A stretch of 58,134 nt of DNA, taken from positions 1 to 58,134 of the forward strand of contig MTML01000068.1 of the NCBI GenBank assembly GCA_002011215.1, written 5' to 3'. This document shows, one piece after another, positions 43,699 to 52,835 of the stretch (position 1 is its first letter; the number at the start of each line of letters is the position of its first letter). Under the pieces are notes generated by a model that did not search any database, had not been told where the DNA came from, and was given only the letters and a program-made list of their open reading frames with translations. The position numbers were made by a program, and so were the translations under genes. The stretch comes from Archaeoglobus sp. JdFR-24 (lineage in GTDB: Archaea > Halobacteriota > Archaeoglobi > Archaeoglobales > Archaeoglobaceae).

Positions 43699-44886
43699 AT
43701 GTTGTTAGACTTCATTTTGAATGATGAACAAAAAGCGATTAAAGAAGCTGCAAGGGAATTTGCTGAAAAAGAGATCGCACCAGTTGCAGAAGAGTATGAT
43801 CTGAAAGAAGAGTTTCCATGGGATGTTTTCAAAAAAGCAGTGAAACTCGGTTTCATTGGTATGGGGATTCCGGAGAAATACGGAGGTCAGGGACTTAAAA
43901 TGTTAGATGCATGTCTTGTGGTTGAGGAATTTTTCAGAGTTGATGCGGGCATAGGAATGATTCTTGCTTCAACTTTCGGTTCTGAAATGCTACTATTCTT
44001 TGGAAATGAAGAACAAAAAGAAAAGTACCTTCCCCTACTTTGCGAAGGGAAGACAATATGCGGTGCAGCATTCACAGAACCGGTTGCAGGAAGTGATGTT
44101 GCAGGTATAAAAATGAAAGCAACCAAAGATGGTGATGAATACGTTTTGAATGGTACAAAAACATTCATAACAAACGGAACAATCGCAGACTGGTTCGTTG
44201 TTCTGGCAAGAACAGACCCAAACGCAACTAAAAGGCATGAGGGTATGAGTGTTTTCATAGTTGATGCTGATAGCGAGGGACTTGAGAGAACTAAAATCAA
44301 AAACAAACTCGGAATAAGGTCCTCAGATACAGCCGAGCTTAATTTCAAGAACGTAAGGGTACCAAAAGAGAACCTGGTGGGGCAGGAAGGAAATGGCTTT
44401 TTCCAGGCGATGATGTTTTTCAACACGACAAGGATACCCGTAGCGTTCCAGGCTGTAGGAATCGCTCAGGGTGCATTTGAGCTTGCCTTTGAATATTCCA
44501 AGCATAGAGAGATTTTCGAAAGGAAACTCAAGGATTTCCAGATAACTCAGGACAAATTTGCAAGAATGAGGGTGGAAATAGAGGCTGCAAGACTTCTTTC
44601 TGTCCAGGCAGCCATGCAGGCAGACACAGGAATGCCCGATCCAGGACTTACTGCGATGGCCAAGTATTATGCCGGTAAAACTGCTGTAAAGGTTTGTGAT
44701 GAAGCTTTGCAGATATTTGGAGGTTACGGTTACATTGGCGAATATCCGATTTCAAGATACTACAGACATGCCAAGATAACTGAACTTTATGAAGGAACGA
44801 AGGAAGTTGAGAAAGAAATCGTTGCAAGAGCACTTTATGGAAAGGTTCCGTCCAAAATTGCAGTTTTGAGGAAACCTCCGTATTAA
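43699..44886 (+). CDS. Acyl-CoA dehydrogenase
   Basis: 395 residues from ATG 43699 (MLLDFILNDEQKAI), chosen because aaggtgat lies just upstream. The AAFTEPVAGSDVA and FITNGTIADWF blocks match FAD/acyl contacts, and the C-terminal ELYEGTKEVEKEI holds the usual region of the catalytic base. It oxidises acyl-CoA to enoyl-CoA. Directly followed by an SCP2 gene and a thiolase, forming a second beta-oxidation operon distinct from 1-2484. Chain-length preference not readable. Confidence 0.95.
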   Translation: MLLDFILNDEQKAIKEAAREFAEKEIAPVAEEYDLKEEFPWDVFKKAVKLGFIGMGIPEKYGGQGLKMLDACLVVEEFFRVDAGIGMILASTFGSEMLLFFGNEEQKEKYLPLLCEGKTICGAAFTEPVAGSDVAGIKMKATKDGDEYVLNGTKTFITNGTIADWFVVLARTDPNATKRHEGMSVFIVDADSEGLERTKIKNKLGIRSSDTAELNFKNVRVPKENLVGQEGNGFFQAMMFFNTTRIPVAFQAVGIAQGAFELAFEYSKHREIFERKLKDFQITQDKFARMRVEIEAARLLSVQAAMQADTGMPDPGLTAMAKYYAGKTAVKVCDEALQIFGGYGYIGEYPISRYYRHAKITELYEGTKEVEKEIVARALYGKVPSKIAVLRKPPY

Positions 44887-44912
44887 GGAGGCATTTTAAG
44901 GGGGTGTTTTGA

Positions 44913-45257
44913 GTGAGCGAGGCAAAAGAATTGATTAAAAAAATGGTTGAGATGGGAAATGAAATGGATGATGTGAAAAACGAACTGAAAGGATGGGGAG
45001 GAACAGTACAGTACAAAATTGACGACGAGAGCTTTTATGTGAAATACAATGAGGATGGAACAGGAGAATTTTTTGAAGGTGATGCGGCGGGTGCTAATTT
45101 TACAGTAATTGCAACTTCAGAATACTGGGTAAAAGTAATGAAGGGTGAAGAAGACCCGATAATGGGATTCATGACCGGTAAATACAAAATCCAGGGTAAC
45201 GTAATGGAAGCTCAGAAACTCGCTGGTGTACTCAAGAAATTTAAAGGTAAATTCTAA
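44913..45257 (+). CDS. SCP2 sterol-carrier-domain protein
   Basis: 114 residues from GTG 44913 with aagggggtg upstream. The fold pattern (VQYKIDDESFYVKYNEDGTG, then a helix and GFMTGKYKIQGNVMEAQKL) is SCP2, a hydrophobic-ligand-binding domain. In prokaryotes it likely binds fatty acyl-CoA and delivers it to partner enzymes such as the adjacent dehydrogenase and thiolase. Located 26 bases after the dehydrogenase. Confidence 0.88.
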   Translation: MSEAKELIKKMVEMGNEMDDVKNELKGWGGTVQYKIDDESFYVKYNEDGTGEFFEGDAAGANFTVIATSEYWVKVMKGEEDPIMGFMTGKYKIQGNVMEAQKLAGVLKKFKGKF

Positions 45258-45310
45258 GAAGCTTAGAAATTTATAAATTTTTTAATTTTCAATTTTTTAT
45301 TGGTGGTATT

Positions 45311-46504
45311 ATGCGAGATGTGTATATTGTGGACTATTTGAGAACACCTTTCTCCAGAAGCAGACCAAAAAAACCTGAAAGGGATGTTTTCCACAAAATA
45401 AGAGGGGACGAGCTTGCTGCCCTCATTCTCGAGAAAATTATTGAAAAGTCAGGAATTAAAAACGAAGTAGTTGAACGAGTAATAATGGGTTGCGCCTTCC
45501 CAGTATGGGAAAACTGGGCATATGGAGGAAGAGGGGTCTCGTTGCTCGCGGAATTTCCGGTGGAGACATCATCAATGATACTGGATATGCAATGTGGCTC
45601 CTCCATAGCAACAGTTCAGACTGCTGCACTTGAGATTATGTCAGGGCTGTGTGATGTTGCGATTGCAGGAGGTTATGAGCATCTTACCAGAGTTCCCATG
45701 GGTCTTGACAATCAGCACATAAGCCCGAATATGAAGTTCCTACAGGATGAAAGATACAGCAAATATGAAATGAACATCGGCTTTTTTATGGGATATACTG
45801 CTGAGAGGTTGTTTCAGGAAGCTGGAAACTTGACAAAGGAAGATCTCGATAAATGGGGGCTCAGAAGCCATCAGTTAGCCTTCAAAGCCATAAATGATGG
45901 GTACTTTAAGGGAGAAATCACACCCGTTGAGGCTGAACAGGCAGATGGGAATAAGATTTTGGTTGAGGTTGATCAGTCAGTAAAGGGTGATACATCTCTT
46001 GAGAAGATTACCAGTTTACCTCCCGCATTTATGCCAAACGGAGTTATCACAGCAGGAAATTCATCACCCCTTAATGCCGGAGCATCTGCTCTACTGCTGA
46101 TGTCTGGGGAAAAGGTGAAAGAACTTGGTGTGGAGCCAATAGCAAGAATAAAGTCATTTGGATATGCGGGAGTCCATCCAGCAGTTATGGGAAAAGGTCC
46201 GGTTCCTGCAAGCCTTAAAGCTCTTGATAAGGCCGGATTATCTGTAAAGGATATTGATTATTGGGAGATTAACGAGGCATTTGCTGTAGTAGTGCTCTAT
46301 GCAATCAACCAGCTTGGAATTGAGGAGGAAAGAGTGAACATCCATGGAGGGGCTATAGCAATAGGTCATCCCCTTGGAGCGACTGGATCCAGACTTATAG
46401 GTACACTTGCAAGAATTTTGAGAGAGAAGGAAGCTGACTATGGGCTTGCGACAGCCTGTATAGGCGGTGGCCAGGGAATTGCAGCTATAATTGAAAGAGT
46501 CTGA
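45311..46504 (+). CDS. Thiolase (acetyl-CoA acetyltransferase/3-ketoacyl-CoA thiolase)
   Basis: 397 residues. Nucleophile Cys in MQCGSSIATVQ near residue 95; NEAFAVVVLYA, the GHPLGATGSR block and the CIGGGQGIA Cys motif complete the classical thiolase set, unlike the DUF35-linked thiolase at 1285-2484. It performs the last beta-oxidation step. A ribosome binding site (ggtgg) precedes the ATG. Third gene of the dehydrogenase-SCP2-thiolase group. Confidence 0.95.
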   Translation: MRDVYIVDYLRTPFSRSRPKKPERDVFHKIRGDELAALILEKIIEKSGIKNEVVERVIMGCAFPVWENWAYGGRGVSLLAEFPVETSSMILDMQCGSSIATVQTAALEIMSGLCDVAIAGGYEHLTRVPMGLDNQHISPNMKFLQDERYSKYEMNIGFFMGYTAERLFQEAGNLTKEDLDKWGLRSHQLAFKAINDGYFKGEITPVEAEQADGNKILVEVDQSVKGDTSLEKITSLPPAFMPNGVITAGNSSPLNAGASALLLMSGEKVKELGVEPIARIKSFGYAGVHPAVMGKGPVPASLKALDKAGLSVKDIDYWEINEAFAVVVLYAINQLGIEEERVNIHGGAIAIGHPLGATGSRLIGTLARILREKEADYGLATACIGGGQGIAAIIERV

Positions 46505-46568
46505 TATTGAGTGGATTAATTATAATTCCGAATTTATCTTTTTTTAATGCCAAAATTGAGGCAGAAAG

Positions 46569-46580
46569 TTTATAAATTTA
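46569..46580 (+). promoter_or_regulatory. TATA box of tRNA-Ala
   Basis: tttataaattta lies 32-43 bases before the mature tRNA 5' end, giving a short 5' leader to be removed by RNase P. Confidence 0.5.
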
Positions 46581-46611
46581 ATAGGATAGTGTATGCTAAA
46601 CCTCAAAATAA

Positions 46612-46683
46612 GGGCTCGTAGCTCAGTGGGAGAGCGCCGCCTTCGCGAGGCGGAGGCCGCGGGTTCAAATCCCGCCGAGTCCA
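46612..46683 (+). tRNA. tRNA-Ala, anticodon CGC
   Basis: 72 bases including discriminator A; CCA is not encoded. Acceptor arm GGGCTCG/CGAGTCC pairs with a G3-U70 wobble, the alanine identity element. The anticodon stem ccgcc/ggcgg closes loop ttcgcga, so the anticodon is CGC. D arm (GTAGCTCAGTGGGAGAGC) and T arm (GCGGGTTCAAATCCCGC) are regular. No intron. Confidence 0.97.
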
Positions 46684-46721
46684 TATAATTCGTCCAAAAA
46701 CAGTAAATGTTACCCTTCCAA

Positions 46722-47507
46722 TCACTTGCCAAGAGGCCCGAGAAGTGAGCGAATAAGATTGGCCCTTGCCCATTCCATTTCGCTCATCTGTTCCATTAAA
46801 ATCACCTTTTGTGGTACATCAGATAATAGAGTGTTAACGATCTCTTCTACGGTTTTACCCTTGTTGTAAAGCTCATCAGTTCTGTCCTTTAAATCAAGTA
46901 GATAGTTTAGAAAATCTTTAACTTCATCTTTCGTCAAAACAACATGTCCGCCGTAGGCTTTCTCGAAGTCCAGTTTCAGGACTTTTTTGATAGATTCTAT
47001 CACCCCGATGTAGTCTTCATCCCTCATGCAGATTACAAGCCTCTTTGAACCTATCAAATCCCCCATAAACAATTTATCATCTATTAAGAAGCAGACGTGG
47101 TCGAAACTGTGACCTGGAGTCTCTACAACCTCAACAGAAACATTATCAAACTCCATTCTGCTTTTTAATGGCTCTGCTATGACTGGCTTTGGCTGACCCC
47201 ACACAAGCTGTCTGTACTTTGGGATTTTCTGAGGATTTCTGAGGATCTCTAGAGTTTTCTCCGGAGCATAGACCTTCTCGAACATGAAAGCTCCACCAGC
47301 ATGATCTTCGTGATGATGTGTCACAAGCACAACATCAAATTCCCTGTCTTTAAAGAAATCTTTCACCTCATAAGCTGTATGTGGACAACCTGTGTCGATA
47401 ATGAGATTCTTATAGAAGTATAGCGTTGTCCAGTAAAGAACCTGTCCATTTATTTCGTTACCACATTTTACCGCAAGAACGTCCCTGAATTCTTCGAGCA
47501 TTAACAT
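46722..47507 (-). CDS. Metallo-beta-lactamase-fold hydrolase
   Basis: 261 residues. Zinc motif THHHEDHAGG near residue 62, with HSFDHVC and a late GGHVVL supplying further ligands. It differs from the 27488-28297 protein in the C-terminal half, which has a helical extension (KDEVKDFLNYLL). Substrate unknown. Its promoter side carries the 22-base-period repeats at 47584-47622. Confidence 0.87.
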   Translation of the reverse strand: MLMLEEFRDVLAVKCGNEINGQVLYWTTLYFYKNLIIDTGCPHTAYEVKDFFKDREFDVVLVTHHHEDHAGGAFMFEKVYAPEKTLEILRNPQKIPKYRQLVWGQPKPVIAEPLKSRMEFDNVSVEVVETPGHSFDHVCFLIDDKLFMGDLIGSKRLVICMRDEDYIGVIESIKKVLKLDFEKAYGGHVVLTKDEVKDFLNYLLDLKDRTDELYNKGKTVEEIVNTLLSDVPQKVILMEQMSEMEWARANLIRSLLGPLGK

Positions 47508-47583
47508 AATAGCTTCTCGTGTCCAAATTTTTTAAGGTTATCTATTTTGTATTTATCCTGTAATCGAGAAATATACTGCGGGT

Positions 47584-47622
47584 ATAAACAATTATGGCAT
47601 AAAGCATAAACAATTATGGCAT
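47584..47622. repeat. Two 17-base direct repeats spaced 22 bases apart
   Basis: ATAAACAATTATGGCAT occurs at 47584-47600 and again at 47606-47622, identical and in the same orientation, with an AAAGC spacer. The 22-base period is two helical turns. It lies between the divergent MBL (start 47507) and rhomboid (start 47730) genes, so it could be a regulatory array. No third copy was noticed. Confidence 0.5.
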
Positions 47623-47729
47623 GGATATCCAAGAATCAATGTATCAGAGAAATAGGATTGAGAAGATAGTAAATTAATTCGGCATATTTTAGGAAAAAAT
47701 TAATAACCCCGAATTCCAGAAAGTGTATA

Positions 47730-48584
47730 GTGGCAACAAAATGTGGTTTTTGTGGAAAGGAAGAGTACTTGCCATTTGAATGCAGGTACTGTGGAGGAAA
47801 ATTCTGTGTTGATCACAGGCTTCCCGAATCCCATAGCTGTGAGGGAGTAAAAAGTGGTTTTACCGATGATTACTGGAATGTCCCTGTAAGGGTTAAAAAA
47901 GAGCCTGTGGTGAGAACCCCAGTGAAGACAAGAAGAGAAAAAAAAGAACCAAAGATAATCCCAAAGAGGATACATGGCGGATATGCTCCCTCTATGAAAG
48001 GTTTAGCTGCCTACGGATATAACAATATTGTTCTTGCATTGTGCACCGTACTATTTTTTATAGGGATCGTTTTTCCCTCATCATTCTACTTTCTTGCTCT
48101 TTTCCCGAATCGCTTCATTGAGATGCCCTGGCAAATTATCACAAGCATGTTTTTCCATGTTGATTTTGGCCACTATTTAGTAAACATGATAGTGCTCCTG
48201 TTTTTTGGTGGAGAGCTTGAGAGGAGAGTTGGTGGCAAAAATTATCTGAAAATTTTCTTACTTGCAGGTCTGGCTGGAAATGTGGGATATCTCACCTTCG
48301 CTTTTATGACTGGAAGTCCAGCCGGTGCACTTGGCGCCTCAGGAGCCATTTATGGTATAATGGGCACACTTGCCATTATTGCTCCGGAAATAAGAGTTCT
48401 GTTCTTTTTCTTCATTCCTATCAGTATTCGTGTTGCAATTTTGATTTTCGCCGCATACAATCTGATTATGCTCCCGATGAGCACTGTTGCCGGAGTTGCC
48501 TATGCAGCCCACCTTGCTGGCCTTCTTGTTGGTCTGTATTATGGGGATAAACTCAAGAGTCTGAAAAGAAGATGGCCATGGTGA
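47730..48584 (+). CDS. Rhomboid intramembrane serine protease with N-terminal AN1-type zinc finger
   Basis: 284 residues from a GTG start. Residues 1-40 form an AN1-like zinc finger (CGFCGKEEY, CRYCGGKFCVDH, HSC). After a basic linker, about six membrane helices include HVDFGHYLVNM, the catalytic Ser in GASGAIYG near residue 201, and the catalytic His in AAHLAGLLVG near residue 258. It cleaves membrane proteins within the bilayer; the cytosolic zinc finger may recruit a substrate. The stop overlaps the RaSEA start. Confidence 0.92.
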   Translation: MATKCGFCGKEEYLPFECRYCGGKFCVDHRLPESHSCEGVKSGFTDDYWNVPVRVKKEPVVRTPVKTRREKKEPKIIPKRIHGGYAPSMKGLAAYGYNNIVLALCTVLFFIGIVFPSSFYFLALFPNRFIEMPWQIITSMFFHVDFGHYLVNMIVLLFFGGELERRVGGKNYLKIFLLAGLAGNVGYLTFAFMTGSPAGALGASGAIYGIMGTLAIIAPEIRVLFFFFIPISIRVAILIFAAYNLIMLPMSTVAGVAYAAHLAGLLVGLYYGDKLKSLKRRWPW

Positions 48585-49630
48585 AGAAAAAAACCAAAAA
48601 TAAAAATAGAGAAGATCTCGATTCATTAACAGTATTAGACAAGCCAGTCACTTTCTGGTTCGATTATGAAAGATTCAGAGAGAAGAAGAAACTCTCAACC
48701 TGCCTTACAATAATACTGAAAACGAGGGGTTGCTACTGGTTCTGGAAAAAGGGTTGCATTATGTGCGGGTATTCAAACGATTCTGACAGGAGAATCACTC
48801 AGGAAAACATAGCAAGGCAGATAAAGTACATCCAAGATATTCTGGAAAGAGAAGAGGAAGTAAGAAAACCTGAAATTATAAAAATTTTCACCTCTGGAAG
48901 TTTCTTAGATCCGGAAGAACTATCTAAGGAAACGAGAGAGTTGATTTATAGTTTTGTTGAAGATACTGGAGCATCAAAACTTATCGTTGAAAGCAGACCG
49001 GAGTTCATAACCAAGACCGCAAATGAGCTGTCAAAAAGATCATTCTATTCCGAAATTGGAATTGGGCTTGAAACAACCAATGATTACATCAGAAACCAGA
49101 TTATAAACAAGGGTTTCACATTTGAACAGTTCAAAAAAGCTGCAATGTGTTTGAAAGATAGCGGAATAGCTGTAAAATCCTATTTACTGCTGAAACCTCC
49201 ATTTCTATCAGAGAAGGAGGCAATAGCTGATGCAATACACTCATCATCAATTCTTGGTGAAATGGAACTTGCTCACGTTATATCACTGAACCTAATGAAT
49301 GTCCAGTCAAAAACATATGTTGAGAGGCTGTGGGAGAGAAAACTATACCGCCCTCCATGGCTCTGGAGTGCTATCGAAGTTATCCGGGCTGTAAAAGAAC
49401 TGGGAATGGAAATTATTTCAGACCCTGTAGCAGCTGGGAAGGCAAGAGGCCCACATAACTGTGGACTTTGTGATGACAGATTGGCAGAAGCCATAAAGGA
49501 ATTTTCACTCACTCAGAAATTAGAGTTGCTTGAGTCAGAAAGAATATACTGTGATTGTATTTACCAGTGGCGGGATTACACCCTCTCTGAAAATTTTTCA
49601 AGGATACCCATAGATAAAATAAGACTCTAA
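48572..49630 (+). CDS. Radical SAM protein, RaSEA-like (archaeosine synthesis)
   Basis: 352 residues. The radical SAM Cys motif is CYWFWKKGCIMC near residue 50, wider than the usual CxxxCxxC, as in the COG1244 family whose archaeal members are RaSEA, converting a lysine-bearing preQ0 of tRNA to archaeosine with ArcS. GIGLETTNDYIRN matches the SAM barrel. The start overlaps the rhomboid gene; ATG at 48578 is possible. ArcS is not in this window. Confidence 0.85.
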   Translation: MAMVKKKTKNKNREDLDSLTVLDKPVTFWFDYERFREKKKLSTCLTIILKTRGCYWFWKKGCIMCGYSNDSDRRITQENIARQIKYIQDILEREEEVRKPEIIKIFTSGSFLDPEELSKETRELIYSFVEDTGASKLIVESRPEFITKTANELSKRSFYSEIGIGLETTNDYIRNQIINKGFTFEQFKKAAMCLKDSGIAVKSYLLLKPPFLSEKEAIADAIHSSSILGEMELAHVISLNLMNVQSKTYVERLWERKLYRPPWLWSAIEVIRAVKELGMEIISDPVAAGKARGPHNCGLCDDRLAEAIKEFSLTQKLELLESERIYCDCIYQWRDYTLSENFSRIPIDKIRL

Positions 49631-49740
49631 GGATAAATAATATGGGGATCTAAAATTACTCCAAGGTTTTCCCTGCTTTATTCTCTAGTTTAAAAACCCT
49701 GGGAAAATTTTAAGTTCTATTGTTTTTAACCGTTATTCAA

Positions 49741-50727
49741 ATGCCTGAAGACAATATAATCAAATCGATGTTCAGAATAACGATTCTTCTTATGGCCATT
49801 ATTATTTTTGGAACGTTAGGATATTCCCTGATAGAGGGTTGGCGTCTGTTTGACTCCTTTTATATGACTGTCATAACGATAACTACAACTGGTTATGGTG
49901 AGGTTCACCCCCTTTCACCCAATGGTAGGTTGTTCTCAGTTGTGCTGATGTTTTTTGGAGTTGGGACTTTTTTTTATGGTATAAACCTTGTAATGCCAGT
50001 TTTAGTTCAAAGAAGGATTGAGAGGTGGAAAAAATTGCTTGAAGATATTTCTGACCACTATATTGTCTGTGGTTACGGGGTTATGGGTAAGGAGATAGTT
50101 CAGGAGTTATTGAACATTGTTGAAAAAAATAAAATTGTAATCATCGATTCAAATGTCGAAAAAGTAGCATTAGCAAGAGAAAATGGATATATTGCTTTCC
50201 AGGGTGATGCTATTGAAGAAAAAACCCTTGAAAGAGCAAAAATCAGACATGCCAAGGCCATTATAGTCTGTATGCCAGATTCAGCAAATGCATTTACAAT
50301 TATGGCCGCAAAAGAACTCAATCCAGAAATATACGCGATGGCTGTGGGGAGGACTCCATCTGGAATCAAAAATACACGAAGAGCGGGAGCGGATCACATT
50401 CTATCTCCCTACTCAGATACAGCCAAAAAAGCTCGAGTTATTCTGAGGAGACCCGCAGCTCTGGATTTCATCGAGATCATCAGCAAGGTTGGAGAAAACC
50501 TGATGCTTGAAAAAGTTTCCATGGTCTCAAATGAGCATGATGGAAAAACCCTCAAGGAGATCGATCTTAGGAGAAAAACTGGAGCAACAGTTGTTGCTGT
50601 CGAAAGAAAAGGTGAAGTTCTTATTCCTGAGTCTGAACTCAGGCTTGAAATTGGAGATAACCTTTATATAATCGGAAAAGAGGAACAGCTCAGAACGGCT
50701 TCTGAGCTTTTAGGTAAAAAGGTCTGA
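49741..50727 (+). CDS. Potassium channel with RCK (TrkA-N/C) domains
   Basis: 328 residues from ATG 49741. Two membrane helices flank the pore loop with selectivity filter TTTGYGE (residues 48-54). The following RCK domain begins CGYGVMGKEIV (about 106) with a Rossmann nucleotide site, and a TrkA-C domain ends the protein. This MthK-like layout gives a gated K+ channel. The filter ends GYGE rather than GYGD, a known variant. Alone; TATA-like tttttaac immediately upstream suggests a short or leaderless mRNA. Confidence 0.92.
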   Translation: MPEDNIIKSMFRITILLMAIIIFGTLGYSLIEGWRLFDSFYMTVITITTTGYGEVHPLSPNGRLFSVVLMFFGVGTFFYGINLVMPVLVQRRIERWKKLLEDISDHYIVCGYGVMGKEIVQELLNIVEKNKIVIIDSNVEKVALARENGYIAFQGDAIEEKTLERAKIRHAKAIIVCMPDSANAFTIMAAKELNPEIYAMAVGRTPSGIKNTRRAGADHILSPYSDTAKKARVILRRPAALDFIEIISKVGENLMLEKVSMVSNEHDGKTLKEIDLRRKTGATVVAVERKGEVLIPESELRLEIGDNLYIIGKEEQLRTASELLGKKV

Positions 50728-50781
50728 TGAAGCCAGCTTAGTGTTTCAGAATCTCAGCGCTTATAAAGAAACTTCGTAAAA

Positions 50782-51435
50782 TCAGGAGTTCAGCCTCATC
50801 TTGAGCTCTCTTAAATCCATTAAATTCTCTCTATTTTTCCCAGTTCTGTCAATCAAAAAGGATTTTATACCTGCCCTCATAGGAACTTCATAATCGAAAA
50901 ACGGGTGATCACCTACATGAACGATGTTTTCTGGCTTTACATTTATTTTATCACAAATCTTAAGAAAAATCTCGGGATGCTTTCTTATCTCTTTAAAATC
51001 CGTTGGGCATGAGATCATTTCTGAAAAATAGTGTCCAACGTCTTCAAGTTCAAACTTCATGATCTCTTTAACCGCATTCGAAACTGCAATGATTGTGTAC
51101 TCCTCAGATAATTCTTCAAGAACATCTAAAGCATCTTCAAAAACCTTAACATCTTTCTTAAACTCTTTTAAAATTTCAGGAAAATCAATTTCAAGATCGA
51201 ATCTTCTAAACCAGTAATCGGGTAGGTACCATCGGATATCTCTATCACCAACATCATCATAACACTTTTTCACAATTTGTACTGCTCTCGAATATTCAAT
51301 CCCATGTTTTTTTGAATACAACTCAGGAATCGTCTCATTCCAGAACCTGTCCATAAAAGAACCGTCTACTATCGTTCCATCAACGTCAAAGGAAATTACT
51401 CTGATTCCTGCTTTTACTGTTCTTCTTCTCGCCAC
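50782..51435 (-). CDS. HAD family hydrolase (phosphatase)
   Basis: 217 residues. HAD motif I SFDVDGTIVD near residue 15, motif II IIAVSNAVKE near 113, and motif IV VGDHPFFDYEV near 176 are present, with a helical cap between. Substrate likely a small phosphometabolite; none is indicated by neighbours. Convergent with the channel gene. Confidence 0.85.
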   Translation of the reverse strand: MARRRTVKAGIRVISFDVDGTIVDGSFMDRFWNETIPELYSKKHGIEYSRAVQIVKKCYDDVGDRDIRWYLPDYWFRRFDLEIDFPEILKEFKKDVKVFEDALDVLEELSEEYTIIAVSNAVKEIMKFELEDVGHYFSEMISCPTDFKEIRKHPEIFLKICDKINVKPENIVHVGDHPFFDYEVPMRAGIKSFLIDRTGKNRENLMDLRELKMRLNS

Positions 51436-51554
51436 ACTTTCAGATATCTGGTTAAGGATTTAACCCTTTTCCTGAAATTTAGTATAAAAATGTTTCGGTA
51501 AAAGATTACGAAAACTTTATATATTATAAATATCACGGTCAATCAGGTGAAATC

Positions 51555-52823
51555 ATGGTGAGGCTTTTTGAATACCAAGGTAAAGAGATCCTCAAAAAGG
51601 AAGGCATCTCAGTTCCAGAAGGAGGAGTTGTCTCAAAAAAGGAGGAAGTTAATGAAATAGCACAAAAGTTGAACTCAGCCATCGTTCTAAAGGCACAGAT
51701 ATTTGCAACAGGCAGGATGAAAACGGGTGCCATAAAATTTGTTGAAAATCCTGAAAAAGCGGAAAAGGCTGCAGAAGAACTTCTTGGAAGAACAATAAAG
51801 GGATTTAAAGTTGAAAAAATTCTTGTTGAGAAAAAGATACCTGTTGATTCAGAGTTTTACCTCAGCGTTATAGTAAATGACTCCTGTAGTGTAAAGGGGC
51901 CGGAAATAATATTCAGTACTGAAGGTGGTATAGATATTGAGCAGGTTGCAGAAAGATCTCCAGAAAAAGTCGGGAGGTTTGTAGTTAGCTATCTCAAAGG
52001 TTTTGATACTGTTAAATTCAAGCAATTTCTTGAAAGTATGGATCTGGAACAGAAGCTAATTGAGAACATGACAAATTTTGCTGAGAGAGTTTACAGAGTT
52101 TTTGTTGAATATGATGCGAGGATCGTTGAGATAAATCCCGTCATACTTTCAGGAAATGAACTGTATGCTGCGGACTGCAAGATAACAGTCGATGACTCAT
52201 CTGTATTCAGACATCCAGAGTTCCATTTTGACGTTCCAAGGGATATGGAAAGACCTGCAACTGAGCTTGAAAAAATCGCATGGAAAATTGAGGAGGGTGA
52301 TTACAGGGGCACGGCATATTTCGTTCAGCTAACCTTGGAAGAGCCGAATGACAAAGAAAAGGGGAAAGGATATGTTGCCTTTCACGGCATTGGTGGTGGA
52401 GCGTCAATGCTCGCAGCCGACGCTCTTTTAAAGAGCGGACTCAAAATTGCCAACTATGCTGACAGCAGCGGAAACCCTCCAGCGAGCAAGATTTATCGCC
52501 TGATAAGGGTGATTCTCTCTCAGCCAGGGATCGAGGGATATGTCATCATGGGTTCTGTTTTTGCATCACAGGAACAGTGGCATCATGCTCATGCTATAGT
52601 TAAAGCCTTTAGAGAAAACCAGAATGCTCTCCAAGGTTTTCCAGTAGTCATTTTGCTGGCAGGGAACAGAGAAAAGGAGAGTCATGAGATCCTGAGAGAA
52701 GAATTCGAAAAGATGTCGTACAGATACGAAGTCTTCGGGCGGGAATACATCTACAAACCTGAATACATAGCAAACAGAGTTATCGAGCTCGTTGAGGAAT
52801 ATAGGAAAGAGAAGGGTAGTTAA
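51555..52823 (+). CDS. Succinyl-CoA synthetase beta-like subunit (ATP-grasp acid-CoA ligase)
   Basis: 422 residues, somewhat longer than SucC (about 390). The ATP-grasp half starts VRLFEYQGKEILKKEG and includes the metal site VEINPVIL; the C-terminal half carries the CoA-ligase domain (GIGGGASMLAADAL). With the alpha subunit downstream it would form an ADP- or GDP-dependent carboxylate-CoA ligase. Succinate, malate, itaconate and citrate ligases all belong to this superfamily, so the substrate is undecided; the CitE-like and PrpD-like genes in the operon argue against simple succinate. Good TATA (atatattataa) and ribosome binding site. Confidence 0.88.
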   Translation: MVRLFEYQGKEILKKEGISVPEGGVVSKKEEVNEIAQKLNSAIVLKAQIFATGRMKTGAIKFVENPEKAEKAAEELLGRTIKGFKVEKILVEKKIPVDSEFYLSVIVNDSCSVKGPEIIFSTEGGIDIEQVAERSPEKVGRFVVSYLKGFDTVKFKQFLESMDLEQKLIENMTNFAERVYRVFVEYDARIVEINPVILSGNELYAADCKITVDDSSVFRHPEFHFDVPRDMERPATELEKIAWKIEEGDYRGTAYFVQLTLEEPNDKEKGKGYVAFHGIGGGASMLAADALLKSGLKIANYADSSGNPPASKIYRLIRVILSQPGIEGYVIMGSVFASQEQWHHAHAIVKAFRENQNALQGFPVVILLAGNREKESHEILREEFEKMSYRYEVFGREYIYKPEYIANRVIELVEEYRKEKGS

Positions 52824-52835
52824 GGGGGTAATAGA

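Noticed and set aside
43887..44426. 179-codon minus-strand frame inside the acyl-CoA dehydrogenase
   Set aside because: Ser/Pro-rich shadow frame opposite a well-conserved gene.
46544..46732. Minus-strand open frame across the tRNA-Ala gene (MDSAGFEPAAS-type peptide)
   Set aside because: It is the reverse strand of the tRNA; peptides of this kind are a known artefact of tRNA antisense translation.
47584..47622. CRISPR or other repeat array
   Set aside because: Only two copies, spacer of five bases and no cas genes.
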